Part shown: positions 50,455 through 58,384 of the stretch, one piece after another
How positions within the stretch are numbered: the stretch's first letter is position 1
Layout of the letters: every line of letters begins with the position of its first letter
Source of the DNA: Pilimelia terevasa
GTDB taxonomy: Bacteria > Actinomycetota > Actinomycetes > Mycobacteriales > Micromonosporaceae
Direction: 5' to 3'
DNA: 64,000 nt
Assembly (NCBI RefSeq): GCF_014647915.1
Contig: NZ_BMQC01000001.1
Coordinates: 62,001-126,000, forward strand
The notes under the pieces: model-generated
The model's input: the letters and a program-made list of their open reading frames with translations, nothing else
Databases searched by the model: none
What the model was told of the DNA's origin: nothing
Made by a program: the position numbers and the translations under genes

Positions 50455-51093
50455 GTGGCCATCACCGAGAACCGACGCACCCCCGGCAGCGGCCGCGCCC
50501 CCGCCGGCGCGGCGGTGCTGCGCGACGAGGTCACGTCCGCCATCCGCGACGCGCTGATGAAGGAGCTGGCCGACGTCGGGTACGGCCGCCTCTCCATCGA
50601 GGCCGTCGCGCGCCGCGCCGGGGTCGGCAAGACCGCGATCTACCGCCGCTGGCCCTCGAAGGTCGACATGGTGATCGAGATCGTCTCCGCCGTGGCCGGC
50701 CGGCGGCTGCCGCTGCCCGACACCGGTAACCTGCGCGACGACCTGCGGATGCTGCTGTCGGCGCTCGCGCTCGCCCTGCACCACCCGCTGGCCTCGCAGA
50801 TCATCCCCGACCTGCTCGCCGAGGCCGCGCGCAACCCGCAGATCGCCGAGACCCTGCTCGACACGCTGCGCACCCACCAGCGCGACATCGCGGCCCGGAT
50901 CCTCGGCCGGGCGGTCGACCGGGGCGAGCTGCCGGCCGCGGCCGACCCGGGGCTGGCGATCGACCTGATCATCGGTCCGCTGTACTGGCGGGCGGCGATC
51001 GTCCGCACCCCGTTCGCGCCCGCCTACCTGGACTCCCTCGCCGACGCCGTCGTTGTATCCCTGGGCGGCCGCACCACCACGAACCCGTCCTGA
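50455..51093 (+). CDS. TetR family transcriptional regulator
   Basis: 212 aa. N-terminal HTH domain about 25-75: GYGRLSIEAVARRAGVGKTAIYRRWPSK is the classic TetR HTH. The C-terminal domain (80-205) is all-helical with ALALHHPLASQIIPDLLAEAA, like TetR_C of AcrR-type regulators. Start GTG is set by a leaderless promoter. It lies between the divergent exporter operon and the aminotransferase/oxidoreductase pair, so it may control both sides of the glycan island. Ligand unknown. Confidence 0.92.
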   Translation: MAITENRRTPGSGRAPAGAAVLRDEVTSAIRDALMKELADVGYGRLSIEAVARRAGVGKTAIYRRWPSKVDMVIEIVSAVAGRRLPLPDTGNLRDDLRMLLSALALALHHPLASQIIPDLLAEAARNPQIAETLLDTLRTHQRDIAARILGRAVDRGELPAAADPGLAIDLIIGPLYWRAAIVRTPFAPAYLDSLADAVVVSLGGRTTTNPS

Positions 51094-51127
51094 CTCCCAT
51101 TCCCGACCTTCCGCAGGAGGAGAGCCC

Positions 51128-52225
51128 ATGTCCGGGCAGCACACCGAGTTCATCCCGCCGGCCCGCCCGGTGATCGGCGAGGCCGAGATCGAGGCCGCCG
51201 TCCGCGTCCTGCGCAGCGGGATGGTCGTCCAGGGGCCCGAGGTGGCCGCGTTCGAGCAGGAGTTCAGCGAGCTGGTCGAGGGGCGGCACTGCGTCGCCGT
51301 CAACTCGGGCACCTCGGCGCTCCAGCTCACCCTGCTCGCCCTGGGCTACGGCCCCGGCGACGAGATCATCGTGCCGTCGTTCTCGTTCGCGGCCTCCGGC
51401 AACGCGGTCCGCCTCGTCGGCGCGACCCCGGTCTTCGTCGACATCGCGCCGGACAGCTTCTGCCTGGACCCGGCCGCCGTCGCCGCGGCGGTGACCCCGC
51501 GGACCGTGGCGGTCATGCCGGTCCACCTGTACGGGCACCCGGCCGCCATGGACAAGATCATGGAGATCGCCGCGAAGCACGGCCTCGGCGTGGTCGAGGA
51601 CGCCGCCCAGGCGCACGCCGCCGCCCTGCACGGCACCCCGGTCGGGGCCTGGGGGACGGCCGGCTGCTTCAGCTTCTACCCGACCAAGAACATGCACAGC
51701 CTCGAAGGCGGCATGGTCACCACCGGGGACGCGCAGCTCGCCCGCACGCTGCGGCTGCTGCGCAACCAGGGCATGGAGCAGCGGTACGCCAACGAGATCG
51801 TCGGCGCGAACATGCGGCTCACCGACGTGGCCGCCGCGATCGGCCGCGAGCAGCTCAAGCAGCTCTCGGGATGGACGAAGCAGCGCCAGGCCAATGCCGC
51901 GTACCTGGACGAGCACATCACCGCCGCCGCCACCCCGCCGGTGGCCGAGGGCGCCACGCACGTGTACCACCAGTACACGGTCCGGGTGGCCGGCGACCGG
52001 GACGCGTTCACCGCGCGGCTCCGGGACAAGGGCGTCGGCAGCGGCGTCTACTACCCGACGCCGATCCACCGGCTGCTGCCGTACCTGGTCGACGGCGAGC
52101 CCGGCCCGTGGGACCTGCCCGAGACCGAGCGGGCCGCCCGCGAGGTCGTGTCCCTGCCGGTCTTCCCGAGCCTGACCGCCGACCAGCTCGCGCGGATCGC
52201 GGACGGGGTCAACTCCAGTGTCTGA
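51128..52225 (+). CDS. DegT/DnrJ/EryC1 nucleotide-sugar aminotransferase (WlbE/WbpE- or GnnB-like)
   Basis: 365 aa with a strong GCAGGAGGAG ribosome site. PLP-binding landmarks: GTSALQLTLLAL (61-72), D158 and Q161 in EDAAQAH, and Schiff-base K187 in FYPTKNMHSLEGG. The family moves an amino group from glutamate to a keto-sugar. Next to a Gfo/Idh dehydrogenase it probably installs a 3-amino group on a UDP-GlcNAc or UDP-GlcNAcA derivative. A later acyltransferase in the island would acetylate that group. Stop is 48 bases before the oxidoreductase start. Confidence 0.9.
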   Translation: MSGQHTEFIPPARPVIGEAEIEAAVRVLRSGMVVQGPEVAAFEQEFSELVEGRHCVAVNSGTSALQLTLLALGYGPGDEIIVPSFSFAASGNAVRLVGATPVFVDIAPDSFCLDPAAVAAAVTPRTVAVMPVHLYGHPAAMDKIMEIAAKHGLGVVEDAAQAHAAALHGTPVGAWGTAGCFSFYPTKNMHSLEGGMVTTGDAQLARTLRLLRNQGMEQRYANEIVGANMRLTDVAAAIGREQLKQLSGWTKQRQANAAYLDEHITAAATPPVAEGATHVYHQYTVRVAGDRDAFTARLRDKGVGSGVYYPTPIHRLLPYLVDGEPGPWDLPETERAAREVVSLPVFPSLTADQLARIADGVNSSV

Positions 52226-52273
52226 CCTGGGGTTTCGGTCCGCTACCGTAGCCACGAGCGAAGGAGTACACGC

Positions 52274-53266
52274 ATGAGCACAACGCTGCGCGCCGGCCTC
52301 ATCGGGCTCGGCGCGATGGGCCGCAACCACGCCCGCGTCCTGTCCCGGCTCGACGGCGTGGAGCTGGTCGGGATCATGGACCCGGCCGGCGACCCGCAGG
52401 GCCTGGCGCCCGCCCCGGTGGTCGCCACGCTCGACGAGCTGCTCGCGCTGAACCTCGACTACGCGATGGTCGCCTGCCCGACCGCGCTGCACGAGGAGGT
52501 GGGGCTGGCGCTGGCCGCGGCCGGCGTCTGCGCGCTGGTGGAGAAGCCGCTGGCGCAGAACGTGGAGGCGGCCCGCGCGCTGGTCGAGGCGTTCGAGTCG
52601 GCCGGGCTGGTGGCCGGGGTCGGGCACATCGAGCGGTACAACCCCTCGCTCCAGAGCCTGCGGCAGCGGCTGGAGGCCGGCGACCTCGGCGACATCTACC
52701 AGGTGACGACGCGCCGGCAGGGTCCGTTCCCGCACCGGATCGCCGACGTCGGCGTGGTGATGGACCTCGCGACCCACGACGTCGACCTGACCGCGTGGGT
52801 GACGGGCAAGGAGTACCAGGCGGTGTCGGCCCGGACGGTCTCCCGCTCCGGCCGGCCGCACGAGGACATGGTGTCGGCCACCGCCCAGCTCACCGACGGC
52901 CTGATGGTCAACCACCTGGTGAACTGGCTCAGCCCGCTCAAGGAGCGCCAGACGGTCGTCACCGGCGAGCGGGGCTGCTTCATCGCGGACACGCTGACCG
53001 CCGACCTGACGTTCTACGCGAACGCCGCGATCGACACCGAGTGGGAGGCCCTGCGCAACTTCCGCGGGGTCGCCGAGGGCGACATGGTCCGGTTCGCCAT
53101 CCCGAAGCGCGAGCCGCTGCTGGTGGAGCACGAGCGGTTCCGGGACGCCGTGGACGGCAAGGAGAGCGGCATCGTGACGCTGCGCCAGGGCCTGCGCACC
53201 GTCGAGGTCTGCGCGGCGATCCTGCGCTCGGCCCGCGAGGGTACGACGGTGGAGTGCCCCGCCTGA
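52274..53266 (+). CDS. Gfo/Idh/MocA family sugar oxidoreductase (WlbA/WbpB- or GnnA-like)
   Basis: 330 aa with AAGGAG seven bases upstream. NAD-binding GLIGLGAMGRNHA (8-20), catalytic EKPLAQN (about 92-98) with the conserved Lys, GVGHIERYNP, and ATHDVDL near the catalytic His. Such enzymes oxidise C3 of UDP-GlcNAc or UDP-GlcNAcA to the 3-keto sugar used by the adjacent aminotransferase. The GHIERYNP pattern resembles UDP-GlcNAc 3-dehydrogenases, so UDP-GlcNAc is a possible substrate as well as the uronic acid. A terminator follows directly. Confidence 0.88.
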   Translation: MSTTLRAGLIGLGAMGRNHARVLSRLDGVELVGIMDPAGDPQGLAPAPVVATLDELLALNLDYAMVACPTALHEEVGLALAAAGVCALVEKPLAQNVEAARALVEAFESAGLVAGVGHIERYNPSLQSLRQRLEAGDLGDIYQVTTRRQGPFPHRIADVGVVMDLATHDVDLTAWVTGKEYQAVSARTVSRSGRPHEDMVSATAQLTDGLMVNHLVNWLSPLKERQTVVTGERGCFIADTLTADLTFYANAAIDTEWEALRNFRGVAEGDMVRFAIPKREPLLVEHERFRDAVDGKESGIVTLRQGLRTVEVCAAILRSAREGTTVECPA

Positions 53267-53282
53267 CCCGCTGACGCAGCCG

Positions 53283-53325
53283 CGCGGAAGCGCCCGGGAG
53301 CCCACCGCTCCCGGGCGCTTCCGCG
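53283..53325. terminator. Terminator after the oxidoreductase gene
   Basis: 18-bp perfect stem (53283-53300 with 53308-53325) around a 7-base loop, 17 bases after the stop. Confidence 0.85.
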
Positions 53326-53568
53326 TACCTGCCCTCGGACGGTGCCGCATATCACCAGAAACGGATGTACACCTTTATATGCCTAATAGCACTGTTTATC
53401 AGTATGTCCACATCGCCCATTCGACCGAATCCCGGGGGATCAGGGGTGGCCGGAACGTGACTTCGGTAATGGTGTGGACTGTCACCGCAGTCGATAGGAT
53501 TCGACATCGCCCCCGGTACCCCGGCGCTCGCCGCCGGTGCCGCGGGGCGGTGGACAGGGAGGAGCGGG
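53326..53568. other. AT-rich promoter region before the second glycosyltransferase group
   Basis: About half A+T between 53345 and 53415 (for example TTTATATG and CTAATAGC), the lowest GC in the window together with the lsr2 upstream. TAGGAT at 53495-53500 is a good -10 but no -35 is clear. GGGAGGAG near 53558 serves the gene at 53569. A candidate Lsr2 binding region. No coding frame. Confidence 0.5.
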
Positions 53569-54828
53569 ATGGCCGCGGAGCCGCGTCGGCAGGTCGCCGT
53601 ACTCACGCCCTGGTACCCCAACCTGCGCCAGCCGCACGCCGGCACCTTCGTCCGGTCCATGGTGCACGCCGTGGCGGCCGGGTGCGACGACATCGAGGTA
53701 CACCACTTCGACTCGTGGAGCGCCAACCTGGACGCCGCCGGGGAGCGCGCCGCCCTGCGCGCCCAGCGCGCGCTGGGCGCCCGGATGCCGCGCTGGGCCG
53801 GTACCGACGACGAGGGTGTCCGGTTCGGATACCACCCGGTACCGGTGTCCTCCCGGCCCACCCGCGCGCACCTGACCGCGCAGCACGCCGCCGTCCTCGG
53901 CGGCCTGCGCATCACCGCGCCCGTGGTGCACGCGCACGTCGGCACGCCGACGGCGTGGGCCGCGCTCCAGCACCTGCCGGCGGGCGCGCGCCTGTTCGTG
54001 ACCGAGCACATGTCCTTTCTGGCCGACCTCCTCGCCGACGCCGACAACCGGCGCATGTACGGCGAGGTCCTGGACGGCTGCACCGGGCTGTTCGCCGTCG
54101 GGCGGGTGCTGCGCGACCAGCTCGTCGCCGCCTTCCCCCAGCACGCCGACAAGATCGTGGTGGTGCCGAACCCGGTCGACTTCGGACCGCCGCGCGCCGC
54201 GCCGGTCCGCGCGCCGCTGCGCTGGATCTACGTCGGCTCCTTCGTGGCCCGCAAGGCGGTGCACCTGCTGGTCGAGGCGCTGGCCGTCTGCCGCGCGCAG
54301 GACCCGCGGCTCACCCTGACCCTGGTCGGCGGCAGCGGCGAGGGCGAGGCGGAGCTGCGCGAACTGGCCCGGCGCCGGGGCGTGGCCGACGCGGTGACGT
54401 TCGTCGGCCCGGTGCCGCACGCCGAGGCGGTCCGGCTCATGCGGACCCACGACCTGCTGCTGCACGCCAGCCGGTGGGAGACGTTCGGGATGACGCCCGC
54501 CGAGGCGGTCGGCGCCGGTACCCCGGTCGTGGTCACCCGGTGCGGCGGGCCGGAGGAGACCCTGGCCGACGTCATCGACCTCGCCGGGGAGCTGGTCGAG
54601 GTCACCGACACCCCCGACGCCCTCGTGGCCGGGTACCGGCGGCTGCGGGACCGCTTCGACACCGGGCTCGACCTGCCCGAGGCGCGGCGCCGGCTCGTCG
54701 ACCGGTTCGGCCCGGCGGCCGTGGCCGCCCACCACCACCACCACTGGTTCGGCGACCCCGCGCCGGCCGGCCGCCGCCCGGTGGTACCGCCGCAGCGCGG
54801 CGCGCGCCAGGCCGGGGTGCGCGCGTGA
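53569..54828 (+). CDS. Glycosyltransferase, GT4
   Basis: 419 aa. N-terminal domain begins VAVLTPWYPNLRQPHAGTFVRSMV with the acceptor loop, and VVHAHVGTPTAW. The C-terminal donor domain has WIYVGSFVARKAVHLLVEAL, VTFVGPVPHAEAVRLM, and the retaining-enzyme E-x7-E region in ASRWETFGMTPAEAVGAG. It adds a sugar from a nucleotide donor to a lipid- or glycan-linked acceptor at the membrane. Five consecutive histidines occur near the C-terminus (about 387-391), of unknown meaning. GGGAGGAGC ribosome site; stop overlaps the next gene's GTG. Confidence 0.9.
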   Translation: MAAEPRRQVAVLTPWYPNLRQPHAGTFVRSMVHAVAAGCDDIEVHHFDSWSANLDAAGERAALRAQRALGARMPRWAGTDDEGVRFGYHPVPVSSRPTRAHLTAQHAAVLGGLRITAPVVHAHVGTPTAWAALQHLPAGARLFVTEHMSFLADLLADADNRRMYGEVLDGCTGLFAVGRVLRDQLVAAFPQHADKIVVVPNPVDFGPPRAAPVRAPLRWIYVGSFVARKAVHLLVEALAVCRAQDPRLTLTLVGGSGEGEAELRELARRRGVADAVTFVGPVPHAEAVRLMRTHDLLLHASRWETFGMTPAEAVGAGTPVVVTRCGGPEETLADVIDLAGELVEVTDTPDALVAGYRRLRDRFDTGLDLPEARRRLVDRFGPAAVAAHHHHHWFGDPAPAGRRPVVPPQRGARQAGVRA

Positions 54829-55361
54829 AGGTCCTGATCATCCTGCTCGGCGAGGCGCGGCGGCCGGCCGCGCTGGCGGAGGGGCTGGCCGTGCTGGCCG
54901 GCGGCGGCACCGCCACGGTCCTCGTCCACGAGACCGGGCCCTGGACCGCCGCCCTGGCCGAGGCCGGCCTGACCGTGCGGTCCCGGGCGGAGCTGGCGCG
55001 CCGGCACTGGCCGCAGCGCCTCGCCCGGTTCGTCCTCTGGCGGGTGCCCGCCGGCCTCGCCCGCGCCGCCGGCCGCGGGCCGCTGCGCGCCCCGGCCGAG
55101 CGGGCCGCCGCCCGCTACCGCAGCCGCGTCGCAGGACCGGTCCAGCGGCGGCTCGTCGACCGGGTGCACCGCCGGCTGTGGCGCGACGCCGCCGTCGACG
55201 TGGTCGCCGCCCACCTGGCCCGGGAGGACTACGACGCGGTGGTCCCCGCCGACCCGCACGCGGTGCTGCTGCTGGAGCAGGTGCTGCGCCGCGACGCCGG
55301 GGCCGCCCGGCGGCGGATCGCCTACAGCGTCGCCCACCTGCCGGCCGGCGGTACGGTGTGA
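54825..55361 (+). CDS. Small protein resembling the N-terminal half of a GT-B glycosyltransferase
   Basis: 178 aa. GTG overlaps the previous stop and its own stop overlaps the next start, so it is firmly within the glycosyltransferase operon. Starts with a Rossmann-like strand VKVLIILLGEAR and has VLVHETGPW, LTVRSRAEL and DYDAVVPADPHAVLL, patterns of the acceptor half of GT-B enzymes. No donor-binding half is present. It is paralogous to the product at 56704 (shared TGPW, GLT(V/I)R and terminal region). It could be an accessory subunit for an adjacent transferase or a relic; function unknown. Confidence 0.68.
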   Translation: MKVLIILLGEARRPAALAEGLAVLAGGGTATVLVHETGPWTAALAEAGLTVRSRAELARRHWPQRLARFVLWRVPAGLARAAGRGPLRAPAERAAARYRSRVAGPVQRRLVDRVHRRLWRDAAVDVVAAHLAREDYDAVVPADPHAVLLLEQVLRRDAGAARRRIAYSVAHLPAGGTV

Positions 55362-56707
55362 GCGTGGCGCGCCGCCTGCTGTTCCTCGGCTTCTTCCTGC
55401 CGCCCTCGCGGGCCAGTGGCGTGTACCGCACCCGGGCGCTGGCCAACCGGTTCGCCGCCCAGGGCTGGGAGGTCACCGCCCTGGCCGCGCCGCTGGGCTT
55501 CCTGCGCGACACGGTCGGCTCGGTCGACGACAGCCTGCTCGCCACCCTCGACCCGCGGGTCCGGGTGCTGCGGCCCGCCCTGGACACCTACGCCTGGGAG
55601 AAGGACCTGCGCGCCTTCGGCTGGCTGCGCCGGAGCCGGCCGCGGCTGTCCCGGCGCCGGTACGAGTGGCTGGGCAACCTGGGCTTCCCCGAGCACTACG
55701 CCTCCTGGGGGCGGGCGTGCGTCCGGGTCGGGCTGCGGCTGCACCGCCGACGTCCGTTCGACGCCGTGCTGGCCACCGGCAACCCGTACGCGGCCTTCGC
55801 CGCCGCCTGGGGGCTGCACCGGCTGCGGGGGCTGCCGTACGCGGTCGACTTCCGCGACTCGTGGACGCTGGACCAGTTCGGCGACGCCGCCCGGTACCCG
55901 GCCGGGCACCCGGCCGTGCGGTGGGAGCGGCGGATCATGGGCCGGGCGGCGGCCGCGGTGTTCGTCAACGAGCCGACCCGGCAGTGGTACGCGGACCGGT
56001 ACCCGGCGGCCGCCGACCGCACCCTCGTGGTCCCCAACGGCTGGGACCCGGACCTGCTCGACCTCGGGGCGGTCGGCGACGACCCGGCACCGGCCGGCCG
56101 GCCGCTGCGGCTGGGCTTCCTCGGCACCCTCACCGACCGGATGCCGCTGGCGGCGCTCGCGGCGGCGTTCCGGCTCGCCCGGCGCTCCCCGGAACTGGCC
56201 GGGGCGACCCTGGACCTGTACGGGCACCTGGGCTTCCAGCAGACCGGGCAGCCGGTGCTGCGGGAGGCGCTCGGGCTGCCCGAGGGCGCGGACACCTCCG
56301 CCGACGGCGCGCTGCGCTACCTCGGCCCGGTCGCCAAGACCGCCGTCGCCGACGTGTACGCCGCCAGCGACGTGCTGGTGTTCCTGGCCGGCGGGTCCCG
56401 GTACGTCACCTCGGGCAAGGTCTTCGAGTACATGGCCGCCGGCCGGCCCGTCGTCTCGGTGCACGCCCCCGGCATCGCGGCCGAGGACGTGCTGGCCGGG
56501 TACCCGCTGTGGTTCCGCGCCGACAGCCTGGCGCCCGAGGCGCTCGCGGCGGCGATGCGCGCCGCCGCCGACGCCGCCCGCACGGCCGGCCCCGGGCCGC
56601 GGGCGGCCGCGCGGGAGTGGGCCGCCCGGTACCAGCGGGACCGGCTGCTGACGCCGCTGGTCGACCGGCTGGCCGCGGTCGGCGACGCGCGGGCGGCCGC
56701 GCGGTGA
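55358..56707 (+). CDS. Glycosyltransferase, GT4
   Basis: 449 aa; GTG overlaps the previous stop. N-terminal SRASGVYRTRALANRFAAQGW and AVDFRDSWTLDQFG (the Asp/Arg-rich acceptor region common to these enzymes), linker ERRIMGRAAAAVFVNEPTR, then the donor half with VVPNGWDPDLL, LGFLGTLTDRMPL and YVTSGKVFEYMAAGRPVVSV containing the retaining E-x7-E-type region. Probably extends the same surface glycan as the other island enzymes. Sits between two small paralogous proteins. Confidence 0.88.
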   Translation: MSVARRLLFLGFFLPPSRASGVYRTRALANRFAAQGWEVTALAAPLGFLRDTVGSVDDSLLATLDPRVRVLRPALDTYAWEKDLRAFGWLRRSRPRLSRRRYEWLGNLGFPEHYASWGRACVRVGLRLHRRRPFDAVLATGNPYAAFAAAWGLHRLRGLPYAVDFRDSWTLDQFGDAARYPAGHPAVRWERRIMGRAAAAVFVNEPTRQWYADRYPAAADRTLVVPNGWDPDLLDLGAVGDDPAPAGRPLRLGFLGTLTDRMPLAALAAAFRLARRSPELAGATLDLYGHLGFQQTGQPVLREALGLPEGADTSADGALRYLGPVAKTAVADVYAASDVLVFLAGGSRYVTSGKVFEYMAAGRPVVSVHAPGIAAEDVLAGYPLWFRADSLAPEALAAAMRAAADAARTAGPGPRAAAREWAARYQRDRLLTPLVDRLAAVGDARAAAR

Positions 56708-57159
56708 ACGTCGTCTTCCTGTCCTTCGCGCCGGACCCCCCCGAGCTGGTCCGGGCGGCGGTGCGCCGGCACCTCGACGCGGGGGCGCGGGTCCTGCTGG
56801 TCAGTACCTCGACCGGGCCGTGGCGGGACCTCGCCGACCGGCCCGGCCTGACGATCCGGCACGTCCGGACCGACCCCGCCGGGTCCGGGGGCGTGTCCGG
56901 CGCCCTGGCCGGCGGGCTGCGCCGGCTGGGCCTGCGGGCCGCCCGCACCCACGCCCTGGCCCTGCTCGCCGACCGGGCCGCCCGCGACGCGCTGCCCGCC
57001 CGGATCGACGTGATCATGGCCGCGGACGGCCTGGCCGCGCAGTACGGCTACGTCCTGGCCCGCCGCCACCCGCGGGCGCTGGCCACCGCCGACTACCACC
57101 GCGCGCTGCCGAGCGCCGGGGGCAGCGGCGCGGCGTCGCCGACGAGCGCCGGGCCGTAG
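56704..57159 (+). CDS. Small protein, paralogue of the 54825 gene (GT-B N-terminal-half-like)
   Basis: 151 aa; GTG overlaps the previous stop. VNVVFLSFAPDPPELVRAAV start, VLLVSTSTGPW, PGLTIRHVRTD and IDVIMAADGLAAQYGYVLA. The order and spacing match the 54825 product, so the operon alternates a full GT4 with a half-size partner twice. The last 15 residues are low complexity. It converges on the 2-epimerase gene. Function unknown; a partner subunit is suggested by conserved position only. Confidence 0.65.
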   Translation: MNVVFLSFAPDPPELVRAAVRRHLDAGARVLLVSTSTGPWRDLADRPGLTIRHVRTDPAGSGGVSGALAGGLRRLGLRAARTHALALLADRAARDALPARIDVIMAADGLAAQYGYVLARRHPRALATADYHRALPSAGGSGAASPTSAGP

Positions 57160-57174
57160 CGGCGCGGCGCCGGT

Positions 57175-58269
57175 TCAGGGGTGGGACTTGACCCGTTCGG
57201 CCAGCACCCGCACCACCTCGACCGCCGCCCGCCCGTCGCCGTACGGCGCCGCCCGCGGGGCCACGGGTGCCGGCCGGGTCGCCGCCGCGACCCACTGCGG
57301 GCCGAGGGCGCCCGGCTGGGGTACCAGGCGGTTCCAGCCGTCGGTCAGCGTCTCCACCCACTCCGTCTCCGGGCGCAGCGTGGTGCACGGCCGGCCGAGC
57401 AGGTACGCCTCCTTCTGGAGTCCGCCCGAGTCGGTCACCACCCCGGCCGCGCCCAGGACGGCGGCCACCATCGCCGCGTACGGCAGCGGCCGGCCGACCC
57501 GCACCGCACCCCGCCCGACGGTGAGCCCGTGCTGGGCGGCCTTGGCCACCAGCCGCGGGTGGGCGAGCAGGGCCACCGGCACCGGCAGCGCCGCCAGGGC
57601 GTCCAGCAGGCCGGCGAGCCGCTCCGGGTCGTCGGTGTTCTCCGCCCGGTGCAGGGTCGCCAGCAGGTACGGCCCGGTCGGGTCGACGCCCTCGGGCAGC
57701 GCCGGGGGCGGCACCTCGCCGCGGGCGACGGCGTCGCGGACCCGCAGGCACACGTCGACCATGACGTCGCCCACCGCGATCGCCCGCTCGGCCAGCCCCT
57801 CCCGCGCGAGGTGCCGCATCGCCTCCGCGGTCGGCGCCAGCAGCAGGTCGGCGGCGTGGTCGGTCAGGACCCGGTTGTGCTCCTCGGGCATCTGCCGGTT
57901 GAACGAGCGCAGCCCCGCCTCCAGGTGCGCCACCGGCAGGTGCTGCTTGACGGCCGCCACGGTCGCGGCGAGCGTCGAGTTGGTGTCGCCGTAGACCAGC
58001 ACCCAGTCGGGGCGCTCGGCGCGCAGGACCGGCTCCAGCGCCACCAGCATCGCGCCGGTCTGCGCGCCGTGGTCGCCCGAGCCGATGCCCAGGTGCACGT
58101 CGGGGTCGGGGATGCCCAGGCCGCTGAAGAACACGTCGGACAGGTCGGCGTCGTAGTGCTGCCCCGTGTGCACGATCCGGTGCGTGTGCGGGGTGCCGGC
58201 GAACGCCGCGGCCACGGGGGCCAGCTTGACGAGCTGCGGGCGGGCGCCGACGACGCTGACAACCTTCAC
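57175..58269 (-). CDS. UDP-N-acetylglucosamine 2-epimerase, non-hydrolysing (WecB/WbpI/WlbD-like)
   Basis: 364 aa from GTG with AAGGA eight bases upstream. Landmarks: VVGARPQLVKLAPV, HTGQHYDADLSD, VYGDTNST, HLEAGLRSFNRQMPEEHNR, THHRAEN-type HRAENTDDPERL and TDSGGLQKEAYLLG. These enzymes invert C2 of UDP-GlcNAc or of UDP-2,3-diacetamido-glucuronic acid (WbpI/WlbD). Given the other four enzymes of that pathway in the island, the second substrate is plausible here. It ends 15 bases from the convergent small-protein gene. Confidence 0.9.
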   Translation of the reverse strand: MKVVSVVGARPQLVKLAPVAAAFAGTPHTHRIVHTGQHYDADLSDVFFSGLGIPDPDVHLGIGSGDHGAQTGAMLVALEPVLRAERPDWVLVYGDTNSTLAATVAAVKQHLPVAHLEAGLRSFNRQMPEEHNRVLTDHAADLLLAPTAEAMRHLAREGLAERAIAVGDVMVDVCLRVRDAVARGEVPPPALPEGVDPTGPYLLATLHRAENTDDPERLAGLLDALAALPVPVALLAHPRLVAKAAQHGLTVGRGAVRVGRPLPYAAMVAAVLGAAGVVTDSGGLQKEAYLLGRPCTTLRPETEWVETLTDGWNRLVPQPGALGPQWVAAATRPAPVAPRAAPYGDGRAAVEVVRVLAERVKSHP

Positions 58270-58347
58270 GGAGGGTCCTTCCGGTACTGCGGCGGGGGAT
58301 GGTCGCACCCTACCGCCGACGGGGCGGCCGGCGGCCGAGGTGCGCGG

Positions 58348-58353
58348 TAGGGT
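58348..58353 (+). promoter_or_regulatory. TAGGGT -10 box of the GT-C gene
   Basis: TAGGGT in the divergent gap between the 2-epimerase and the GT-C gene; predicts a short leader before the TTG start at 58385. Confidence 0.4.
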
Positions 58354-58384
58354 GGGCCGATTCCGCCGGACCGGGGAGCGCACG

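Noticed and set aside
50969-53350. Minus-strand frame of about 790 codons opposite the aminotransferase and oxidoreductase
   Set aside because: Low-complexity Arg/Gly/Val/Asp product, no ribosome site; the plus-strand enzymes are certain.
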